Assembly: GCA_030679635.1 (NCBI GenBank) | Contig: JAUXSZ010000207.1 | Coordinates: forward strand, 1-5,937 | Direction of reading: 5' to 3' | Source of the DNA: Sulfuricurvum sp. | Lineage (GTDB): Bacteria; Campylobacterota; Campylobacteria; Campylobacterales; Sulfurimonadaceae | Length of the DNA stretch: 5,937 nt | Part shown: positions 1 through 5,264 of the stretch, in pieces | Layout of the letters: every line of letters begins with the position of its first letter | Numbering within the stretch: position 1 is the first letter of the stretch | The notes under the pieces: model-generated | Databases searched by the model: none | What the model saw: the letters and a program-made list of their open reading frames with translations, nothing else | Told to the model about the DNA's origin: nothing | Position numbers and translations under genes: made by a program

Positions 1-1089
1 AAACAAACTCTCATGCGGTTTGGATTCGATCCCGAAACTCTCTTGTAGCTTTTGCAACAGCTCTTCTTGTTCATTTGTCAGTTTTGAGGGATAGGTGAGG
101 GTGACTTGTGCGATCAAATCACCTTTACCGCGACCGTGAACATCGGCGACTCCTTCGTTGCGGAAGCGGTATTGCTGTTTGTCTTTGGTTCCTCTTTCGA
201 GCTCTAAGAGTACGTCGCCTGTCAATGAGGGGATGGTGATATTTTCACCCAAAACGGCTTGGGTGAAAAAGACGGGGACTTGCAAATAGATGTCATTGCC
301 GTTACGGATAAAGTGGCTGTCCTCTTCTACTTCAAAAGTAACGTATAAATCACCTGCTACACCGCTTTTCCCGGTATTTCCACGTCCAGAAACACGTAAT
401 CGATTCCCCGTATCGATGCCGGCTGGCACTTTAACCGTGACACTCTCTTTGGTTTCGGTATAGCTTTTTCCTTTACAGTCCGAACATTTAGCAGCTGCCA
501 TTGTCCCCTCGCCATGACACGCAGGACAGGTTTGAGAGAACGTCATGAAGCCCTGACGCATGTACACTTGTCCTTTACCACCACATTGGCTGCATGAAGT
601 TACTTTTCCCTCTTTTGCTCCGGTCCCTTTACAGCTCTTACACGATTTTTTACTGGTGAACGTCACCTCTTTTTCGCATCCGAAAACGGCTTCTTTGAAG
701 CTGATGCGCATCTCTACACCCATATCGAGTTGGAATTTATCGGTTGGTTCACGCGATTGTCGACGTCCGCCTCCGGAAAATCCGTTAAACATCTCCTCAA
801 ATACACTGCCCAAGTCATCAAAACCGCCTCGGCTTCGTGCCCCTCCACCGCTTGAAAGCCCCTCTTTGCCATAGCGATCATACAGTGCACGCTGATTCTC
901 ATCGCTGAGGACTTGATACGCTTCATTGCAGAGTTTAAACTTATGCTCTGATGTTGGATCACCGGGATTACGGTCAGGATGATAGAGCTTCGCCATTTTA
1001 CGGTACGCTTTTTTTATTTCGTCTCCGTTGGCATTTTTAGTAACCTCTAAAATCTCATAAAAACTTAATGATTCCACGTGCTGCTCCAT
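1..1089 (-). CDS. dnaJ: Chaperone protein DnaJ (Hsp40), C-terminus cut by the window edge
   Basis: Co-chaperone that delivers unfolded proteins to DnaK and stimulates its ATPase; cytoplasmic. The frame is open from 1089 to the left edge, giving 363 residues without a stop. Compared from memory with Helicobacter DnaJ, only some 15 to 20 residues are missing. Seen in order: J-domain (about 8-75) with the HPD motif at 37-39; Gly/Phe-rich linker (about 78-108); four zinc motifs CKSCKGTG (150-157), CSQCGGKG (166-173), CPACHGEG (188-195) and CSDCKGKS (202-209); then the substrate-binding C-terminal domains. The last zinc motif ends in Ser rather than Gly, as far as I recall a lineage trait (Helicobacter has Thr there). 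Start: the ATG at 1089 has no Shine-Dalgarno. A GTG at 1077 (residue 5) is preceded by GGAG six bases away and would begin MESLSFYEIL, close to Helicobacter DnaJ, so it is a serious alternative. No dnaK or grpE lies beside it in the window. Confidence 0.97.
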   Translation of the reverse strand, partial: MEQHVESLSFYEILEVTKNANGDEIKKAYRKMAKLYHPDRNPGDPTSEHKFKLCNEAYQVLSDENQRALYDRYGKEGLSSGGGARSRGGFDDLGSVFEEMFNGFSGGGRRQSREPTDKFQLDMGVEMRISFKEAVFGCEKEVTFTSKKSCKSCKGTGAKEGKVTSCSQCGGKGQVYMRQGFMTFSQTCPACHGEGTMAAAKCSDCKGKSYTETKESVTVKVPAGIDTGNRLRVSGRGNTGKSGVAGDLYVTFEVEEDSHFIRNGNDIYLQVPVFFTQAVLGENITIPSLTGDVLLELERGTKDKQQYRFRNEGVADVHGRGKGDLIAQVTLTYPSKLTNEQEELLQKLQESFGIESKPHESLF

Positions 1090-1109
1090 AAATAGGTTCA
1101 ATTTTTGGA

Positions 1110-1118
1110 ATTATACCA
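1110..1118 (-). promoter_or_regulatory. Extended -10 promoter element of dnaJ
   Basis: On the minus strand this reads TGGTATAAT, a perfect -10 hexamer (1115 down to 1110) with the extended TGn. The expected transcription start is near 1103, about 14 bases before the ATG at 1089 or 26 before the GTG at 1077. No good -35 is seen: at 17 bp spacing the hexamer is CTGTAA, three of six matches to TTGACA. The HspR-like dyad at 1141-1161 lies immediately upstream. Activity is inferred from sequence only. Confidence 0.6.
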
Positions 1119-1140
1119 TAGGCATAGGAGTGTTACAGAA

Positions 1141-1161
1141 TTTGAGTCATGATGACTAAAC
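1141..1161. promoter_or_regulatory. HAIR-like dyad, candidate HspR operator between dnaJ and recR
   Basis: The core is TTGAGTCAT-G-ATGACTAAA (1142-1160), an inverted repeat centred on 1151 in which eight of nine base pairs match. Read as the heat-shock HAIR element (CTTGAGT, seven bases, ACTCAAG), the left arm matches 6 of 7, the right arm 5 of 7, and the spacing is exactly seven. HspR is a known repressor of chaperone genes in Helicobacter and Campylobacter. The site lies about 38 to 58 bp upstream of the predicted dnaJ start and about 33 to 53 bp upstream of the predicted recR start, so it could affect either gene. The dyad is visible; HspR binding is inferred. Confidence 0.5.
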
Positions 1162-1171
1162 GTAGTAAGGA

Positions 1172-1187
1172 TTTTTTTCGCTACAAT
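1172..1187 (+). promoter_or_regulatory. T-tract and -10 box of recR, placed for a leaderless transcript
   Basis: A run of seven T (1172-1178) is followed by TACAAT at 1182-1187, preceded by G-C. This fits the epsilonproteobacterial sigma-70 pattern, in which a T-rich stretch replaces the -35 and the -10 is gnTAnAAT. The -10 ends six bases before the recR ATG at 1194, so transcription would start at or next to the A of ATG. The string TTTTTCGCTACAAT (1174-1187) recurs with a single change in front of the glycoside hydrolase gene (5203-5190, minus strand). Confidence 0.5.
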
Positions 1188-1193
1188 ACCCGC

Positions 1194-1763
1194 ATGAAAC
1201 GTTCACTCGAAAAATTTAACCGACTGGTTGACGCACTGCAACAGCTTCCTACGATAGGACAAAAATCGGCGACGCGTTTGGCATACCATATGGTTATGAA
1301 TGACAGCTTTGGAGGACTCAAGCTCGCGCATGCTATTGAAAATGCGATCACGAGCCTCAAAAAGTGCCGCTCTTGCGGCGGCATCAGCGAAGATGAGCTT
1401 TGTGCCATTTGCAGTGACGAACGACGCAATCATGAGCTTTTGTGCATTGTCGAAAACGCCAAAGATATTTTAACGTTTGAAGAAAACGGTCTTTTTGACG
1501 GACGCTATTTTGTCCTAGAGTCGCTTGAACACCTGAATACAGCTCATTTACGGGATGTTGTGAAGAGTGGGATAAAAGAGGTGATATTTGCGCTGACCCC
1601 CTCCATCGCCAATCACGGAGTCATTCTCTATATTGAAGACAAACTCAACGGATGCGATGTCCGCTTTACCCGTATCGCACAGGGAGTTCCTACTGGGGTG
1701 AGTTTGGAAAATGTCGATATTCTGTCTCTTACAAAAGCGATGGAAGATCGAGTGAGTATTTAA
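1194..1763 (+). CDS. recR: Recombination protein RecR
   Basis: RecR acts with RecO (and RecF where present) to load RecA on single-stranded DNA at gaps and stalled forks; cytoplasmic, a ring-forming DNA clamp. The 189-residue product shows a helix-hairpin-helix with LPTIGQKSATRLA (about 18-30), a C4 zinc finger (C58, C61, C70, C73), a Toprim domain starting at LLCIVE (about 82-87), and the conserved C-terminal RIAQGVPTGVSLENVD stretch. Length is close to the family (E. coli 201). Start: the frame is open further upstream, with ATGs at 1149 and 1152, but those fall inside the dyad at 1141-1161 and have only a distant AGGAG (1126-1130, 18 bases before 1149). The ATG at 1194 gives MKRSLEKFNRL, the usual RecR beginning. 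No Shine-Dalgarno precedes 1194, and a -10 box ends six bases before it, which suggests a leaderless mRNA. It is divergent from dnaJ and convergent with the channel gene, with a 4 bp gap and no convincing terminator. Confidence 0.95.
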   Translation: MKRSLEKFNRLVDALQQLPTIGQKSATRLAYHMVMNDSFGGLKLAHAIENAITSLKKCRSCGGISEDELCAICSDERRNHELLCIVENAKDILTFEENGLFDGRYFVLESLEHLNTAHLRDVVKSGIKEVIFALTPSIANHGVILYIEDKLNGCDVRFTRIAQGVPTGVSLENVDILSLTKAMEDRVSI

Positions 1764-1767
1764 CGTT

Positions 1768-3435
1768 TTACTCTTTATGGAGCCATGGGAAACGTAAGCG
1801 TTTCGCTTCTACCCCGTGAATGACAAAATAAAGCTCATAATAATGGTTTACCATGGTCGTAAATCGCTCCAAGCTTGTTTTGGTGGAAGCTAATAAAATG
1901 TGGTCATGTCGCTGAAATACTGTATCCTCATTCGGAAGAAGGATAAATTGGCCATTCTCTCGCTGTATTCCCAAAATGACAATTTCTAAATCCTTTCCGT
2001 CTTTGTAGGGATTGTTTAGCAGCTGTCCGATCGTAATCTGATGATCGTGACAAAGTTCATAGAGGGCATGGGTATGGGTATGATTGAGATGTATCTCTAT
2101 GAGGGCTGGTCTTTTATTGATTCTGTCGGTAATGGACAATAAGGTGCTGGCAACCTGATCATTGGACAAGTTTGCAAGCTCTTTGATAAAAGGGATGGTA
2201 AGGGGTCGGTCAATGTAGTTGTAGCCATCAATGGCAGCGACCTGATCGAGAATAAAAATCTTGTCTACCCGCAGATGGGAAAAAAGACTTTTTTCTTCCA
2301 GCTCATTTTCACGAACAATGGCAAAAATATTGGGATTGATCCCCCTCGCCGTCGCAATGATAGAGAGATTGATGGCATCGTCATTGGTCCCCGCTATGAT
2401 GCACGAAGCGTTTTCGATCCCCGCTTGGACAAAAAAATCTTTGTCGGAAGCGACTTTTTCATGTATCTCTCTGTTGATATCCAGATAGGTATATTCAATG
2501 TTGTTTTTGTCCAATACCCGCTGTAATGTCTTGCCGAAGCGCCCTTTGGAGCAGACAATGTATTTGCCGGTAGGGAGGATATCGCTTTTGCTGACGTGAA
2601 GATTTCCCCCCTGTATCCAATGCAGTATATTAAACAAATAGGGGGAACGCAACGCAAAATCGATCCGCTTGGCAATAATGTCAAAAATATCGATAACGTG
2701 GTCAACCCCGATATTGAGTAAATTTTCACTCCCGTGGCGTACGCTGGAACGGGAAATGATGTGGAGGCTACCGTTCAATATATGCGCGCGTACGGCAACT
2801 TTTAGATTGAGCTGATCGTCATCGAAGAGGGTGACAATAAATTTGCAGTTGGGTGATTGTATTCCTGAGGCTCTTAGAACACTTGTCATCGATGCATCGG
2901 CTGTGATGGACGGGATCGTAGGCATGTACAGCTCGATGTCCAGCTGTTCAATTTTTTCTGGACTTTTGTCGATAACGACGATCCGGTATAAATTATCACG
3001 ATTGAGCTGATCGATAAGGAGTTTACTGGCATTGTTATAGCCGCAAATGATGATAAAATCCTGTCCCAAACGGCTAACTTTGCGTCTAAAGGTATTCATT
3101 TTTATTGCATTGACATACGTTTTGTCTTGAAACAGTGCAATCAGTGAACCCAATGCATAAAACCATGCAGGCACTGTCGTATAGATGGTGATTAAGACAA
3201 CAATACGTTGTGGGTAGCTGAATGCATACGGAATTTCGCCGAATCCAATCGTGGTTGCGGTATAGCCAACAACATACATGGCGTCAAAGATAGTAAGATG
3301 TGCAGGATTGCCTTGGGCATCAATACCGGGGACAAGGGTGAGAAGGAGGACGGGAATAGCATGGGCAAGATTAAGAACGATGAGGGGAGCCCTCATTTTT
3401 CGTAAAAAAAGCCAGATAGACGATTCGTTATTCAT
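1768..3435 (-). CDS. Potassium channel protein with two RCK (TrkA-N) domains
   Basis: Two-transmembrane potassium channel of the inner membrane with a large cytoplasmic regulatory part; 555 residues from the ATG at 3435. Seen in order: TM1 (about 16-36), pore helix and selectivity filter TTIGFGE (61-67, in place of the commoner TVGYGD), TM2 (about 78-102, with P89), RCK1 from about 126, RCK2 from about 290, and a TrkA-C-like end (about 440-525). RCK1 has GYNNAS where the Rossmann glycine loop is expected, so its nucleotide site looks degenerate; RCK2 keeps G298-R-F-G301. Six histidines cluster at 449-465. Start: the frame is open to a TTG at 3480, overlapping the upstream gene, but neither start has a Shine-Dalgarno. 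The ATG at 3435 lies 13 bases after the upstream stop, so translational coupling is likely. It is the second gene of an operon with the small membrane protein. The ligand that gates it and its direction of use cannot be read from sequence. Confidence 0.9.
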   Translation of the reverse strand: MNNESSIWLFLRKMRAPLIVLNLAHAIPVLLLTLVPGIDAQGNPAHLTIFDAMYVVGYTATTIGFGEIPYAFSYPQRIVVLITIYTTVPAWFYALGSLIALFQDKTYVNAIKMNTFRRKVSRLGQDFIIICGYNNASKLLIDQLNRDNLYRIVVIDKSPEKIEQLDIELYMPTIPSITADASMTSVLRASGIQSPNCKFIVTLFDDDQLNLKVAVRAHILNGSLHIISRSSVRHGSENLLNIGVDHVIDIFDIIAKRIDFALRSPYLFNILHWIQGGNLHVSKSDILPTGKYIVCSKGRFGKTLQRVLDKNNIEYTYLDINREIHEKVASDKDFFVQAGIENASCIIAGTNDDAINLSIIATARGINPNIFAIVRENELEEKSLFSHLRVDKIFILDQVAAIDGYNYIDRPLTIPFIKELANLSNDQVASTLLSITDRINKRPALIEIHLNHTHTHALYELCHDHQITIGQLLNNPYKDGKDLEIVILGIQRENGQFILLPNEDTVFQRHDHILLASTKTSLERFTTMVNHYYELYFVIHGVEAKRLRFPWLHKE

Positions 3436-3442
3436 AAAGGTA

Positions 3443-3521
3443 AGGAGGTTAACGTTTGAGCAAAAGTGTTTCGCCGACAAACAAGGTGACGGAGATGATA
3501 TTCGCGATCAATGCACCTCCT
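3443..3521 (-). other. Shine-Dalgarno-like and anti-Shine-Dalgarno-like pair at the operon junction
   Basis: On the minus-strand mRNA, AGGAGGT (3521 down to 3515) lies inside the end of the small membrane protein gene, and its exact complement ACCTCCT (3449 down to 3443) begins in that gene's stop codon, just ahead of the channel ATG. The second copy extends to ACCTCCTTA, the same as the 3' tail of bacterial 16S rRNA. A seven-pair stem enclosing 65 bases is possible. It may be chance, since the first copy encodes part of the protein (SGGA). Confidence 0.25.
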
Positions 3522-3826
3522 GATAATGAGACAACGGTCGTAAACAGTTCAGGCGTCATGACGCTGGTCATATTGACGACACCCCAAAATACTGCAGCGG
3601 CGATTAGCTGAAGATCAGCGACAAAACTGGTTGCAAGAAGGACGGAGCCCGTTTGCGTTTTATCCCCTAGCTTCATAATCGTGGCAATGAGGTTGATCAC
3701 AATGGCGGCGTACAATTCATAGACACTGTGAAAAGCAATAACATCAATATCGCCGTAAAAAAATCCGAAATTGATCGTTAGAGCCAAGATGATAAAAAAA
3801 CCGGAGATAACTTTTTCAGAATTCAT
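3449..3826 (-). CDS. Small four-helix inner-membrane protein, DUF6394-like
   Basis: 125 residues, function unknown. Four hydrophobic segments are visible at about 6-25, 33-52, 62-86 and 94-118, with short connecting loops and no signal peptide or soluble domain. Conserved-looking features are KLGDKTQTGS (52-61) and SFVADLQLI (67-75), with acidic D71 inside or next to the third helix. From memory it resembles the DUF6394 family found beside TrkA-type channel genes; that assignment could not be checked here. Start: the ATG at 3826 has AGAGG (3838-3834) seven bases upstream, a good ribosome binding site. It is the first gene of an operon, and the channel gene follows 13 bases after its stop. The pairing suggests a channel-associated or accessory membrane subunit, which is an inference from context alone. 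Confidence 0.85.
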   Translation of the reverse strand: MNSEKVISGFFIILALTINFGFFYGDIDVIAFHSVYELYAAIVINLIATIMKLGDKTQTGSVLLATSFVADLQLIAAAVFWGVVNMTSVMTPELFTTVVSLSGGALIANIISVTLFVGETLLLKR

Positions 3827-3854
3827 AGAGAAACCTCTGCTTTAAAATTAAAAT

Positions 3855-3860
3855 ATTGTA
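3855..3860 (-). promoter_or_regulatory. Possible -10 box for the membrane protein and channel operon
   Basis: On the minus strand TACAAT lies 28 bases before the ATG at 3826, in an A/T-rich stretch. A second candidate, CATAAT (3871 down to 3866), follows the TTTT that ends the upstream terminator hairpin. No -35 is recognisable. Some promoter is expected here because a terminator precedes the gene; which box is used is uncertain. Confidence 0.35.
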
Positions 3861-3878
3861 CTTGAATTATGCTGAAAA

Positions 3879-3897
3879 GGAGAGGGCCTCTCTCCTA
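3879..3897 (-). terminator. Hairpin terminator after the glycoside hydrolase-like gene
   Basis: The minus strand reads AGGAGAG-AGGCC-CTCTCCT, a perfect seven-pair stem with a five-base loop, starting four bases after the stop codon. It is followed by TTTC, and the final stem T makes a run of four T. The U-tract is short, so read-through into the membrane protein operon is possible. On the plus strand no T-run follows the hairpin, so it points toward the minus-strand gene. Confidence 0.6.
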
Positions 3898-3901
3898 TCA
3901 G

Positions 3902-5158
3902 TTAAGAAGCAGGTTTCGTTGCTGTTTTTGTAGAGGTTGAATTACTTAAACGCAGCAGTCCAGCACCGGTGTAGACGTTGCGAGGATTCCATAAAATCCA
4001 TCCGCAGCTTCCGAAATCTTCGCTCGCACGAATCTGATCACGAATCTCTTTTTCACCGTAGACACGGCGATCAAATGCGTAATCTTTGAAAGCTTGCAGC
4101 CAAGGACGGTAGCACAAAGAGGAGTTAGCAGATTTTGTGAGCGCTTTGTCGAGAGAATGTTTCACGACTTCATAGTTTGCCTTGACCGGATCCGGGTATC
4201 CTGGAATCCCCGCATTGAATCCGCTAGGGTAAAGCATCGGTGAGAGGTAATCGACATACGGTGCGAGAGCATCGACGCGTTGACCTATTTCGATATCGGC
4301 ATCATGCCATCCGACGTATCCGAAGATATCGGCAGAGATAAAGACATTGTAGGGAGTTAAGCGCTTTCGTGCCGCTTCCAAAAATCCTGAAATTGCTTTG
4401 ACGCGGTTGGCTTGGGTATTCTCAACCGAGAACATAATCCCTTTGCGATCAGGAAAGCGGACGTAGTCAAATTGGATTTCATCAAACCCTGCCGCTGCTG
4501 TCTCTGCCGCAATGTCAATAATGTATTGATGGGCCTCTTTACGTGACGCATCGATCCAGTAAAGCCCCTCTTTGTCTTTGAAGAGAGTACCATCGCTTTT
4601 TTTAACCCCCCATGCAGGGTAGGCCGTGATGAGAGGAGTGTCTTTAAAAGAGACGATACGGGCAATAGTATAAATGCCCTCTTTATGTAGATCGGCCACA
4701 AATTTTTTGAGGTCTTTGAACAAAATTAAATCTTGTGCACCGATTTTATTGGCGATGGGATTGGAGGTTTTAAACGCGACTTGACCACGATCCATTTTTA
4801 TGTCGATGACCAGAGCATTAATCTCTGTTGATCGGATCAATCGTTTGGCATTCCCCATGATTTTACTGCTGGTAGCGCCAAAGCTTGATAAATAGAGTGC
4901 TTTGGGGATAAAACGGTTTAAGTACATTTTACCGCCGGTTGAGTAAAACTTACGATCATACCCTATGGCGCGTACGCCAATGGTAGGAGCGGAAGGGATC
5001 GAAAAGGTGCCGTTGATGTCGGTACGGTATTCTTTGTTTCCCGCAATAATAATGGCATTTTGAATAGGTTTTGAACTCGCTTTATCGTAAACGGTTCCGT
5101 TGATCATGGTGCCCCACGTGAGGGTGATGTATGCTGCTAAAATAGCTAATGCCTTCAA
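3902..5158 (-). CDS. Putative glycoside hydrolase (DUF4015 type) with N-terminal carboxypeptidase-regulatory-like domain
   Basis: 418 residues. A short hydrophobic leader (3-16) suggests export; there is no lipobox cysteine and no clear signal-peptidase motif. Residues about 19-72 look like a carboxypeptidase-regulatory-like beta-sandwich (GTVYDKASSKPIQNA, then DINGTFSIP). Residues about 85-400 fit the putative glycosyl hydrolase family DUF4015, a predicted TIM barrel. Its hallmark is GFDEIQFDYVRFPD (224-237), where D226, E227 and D231 are candidate active-site acids. ALVIDIKMDRG (115-125), ISADIFGY and DYLSPMLYPSGF are also barrel-strand motifs. The substrate is unknown; a cell-envelope or extracellular polysaccharide is plausible. 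The C-terminus ends in a Ser/Thr/Lys tail (about 405-418). Start: TTG at 5158 with AAGGG seven bases upstream. The next ATG (residue 18) would remove the leader, and a stop lies upstream in frame at 5213-5215. It is a single gene with its own promoter and terminator. Confidence 0.85.
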   Translation of the reverse strand: MKALAILAAYITLTWGTMINGTVYDKASSKPIQNAIIIAGNKEYRTDINGTFSIPSAPTIGVRAIGYDRKFYSTGGKMYLNRFIPKALYLSSFGATSSKIMGNAKRLIRSTEINALVIDIKMDRGQVAFKTSNPIANKIGAQDLILFKDLKKFVADLHKEGIYTIARIVSFKDTPLITAYPAWGVKKSDGTLFKDKEGLYWIDASRKEAHQYIIDIAAETAAAGFDEIQFDYVRFPDRKGIMFSVENTQANRVKAISGFLEAARKRLTPYNVFISADIFGYVGWHDADIEIGQRVDALAPYVDYLSPMLYPSGFNAGIPGYPDPVKANYEVVKHSLDKALTKSANSSLCYRPWLQAFKDYAFDRRVYGEKEIRDQIRASEDFGSCGWILWNPRNVYTGAGLLRLSNSTSTKTATKPAS

Positions 5159-5189
5159 TGCTTTTCCCTTGGATAGTTTCAGTCGCGTA

Positions 5190-5203
5190 ATCGTAGCGAA
5201 AAA
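5190..5203 (-). promoter_or_regulatory. Candidate promoter of the glycoside hydrolase-like gene
   Basis: The minus strand reads TTTTTCGCTACGAT, identical at 13 of 14 positions to the recR promoter string. The -10 would be TACGAT (5195 down to 5190), a fair match to TATAAT. The predicted start near 5183 leaves a leader of about 25 bases containing AAGGG, which fits the TTG start at 5158. No -35 is seen. Confidence 0.4.
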
Positions 5204-5225
5204 TGAGCCATTCTAAGCATAAAAA

Positions 5226-5234
5226 TGGTAAAAT
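5226..5234 (+). promoter_or_regulatory. Extended -10 element of the DEAD-box helicase gene
   Basis: TGGTAAAAT is an extended -10, one base different from the dnaJ element TGGTATAAT. The expected start is near 5241, leaving a leader of about 24 bases. An A/T palindrome TATATTAATATA (5236-5247) follows directly. No -35 is recognised. The rest of the divergent gap (5159-5264) holds only this and the opposing promoter. Confidence 0.45.
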
Positions 5235-5264
5235 ATATATTAATATAAAGAAAAAGAGAAAATA

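Noticed and set aside
560..962. Open frames of 82 to 104 codons on both strands inside the dnaJ region.
   Set aside because: They are shadows of dnaJ, whose frame is open throughout with all domains intact; their translations show no domain or typical composition.
1110..1136. CIRCE (HrcA) operator near the dnaJ promoter, because the minus strand contains TAACACTC at 1135-1128.
   Set aside because: Only one half-site resembles CIRCE; at the proper nine-base spacing the other half (GAGTGCTAA) is absent.
1764..1810. Possible bidirectional terminator between recR and the channel gene, with hairpin GAAACG-TAAG-CGTTTC at 1789-1804.
   Set aside because: The hairpin lies inside the channel coding region, has a six-pair A/T-containing stem and no T-run on either side. 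The 4 bp gap has no room for a terminator.
5236..5247. Perfect 12-base palindrome TATATTAATATA as a regulator binding site.
   Set aside because: It is made only of A and T in an A/T-rich promoter, where such palindromes arise easily; no arms extend beyond it.
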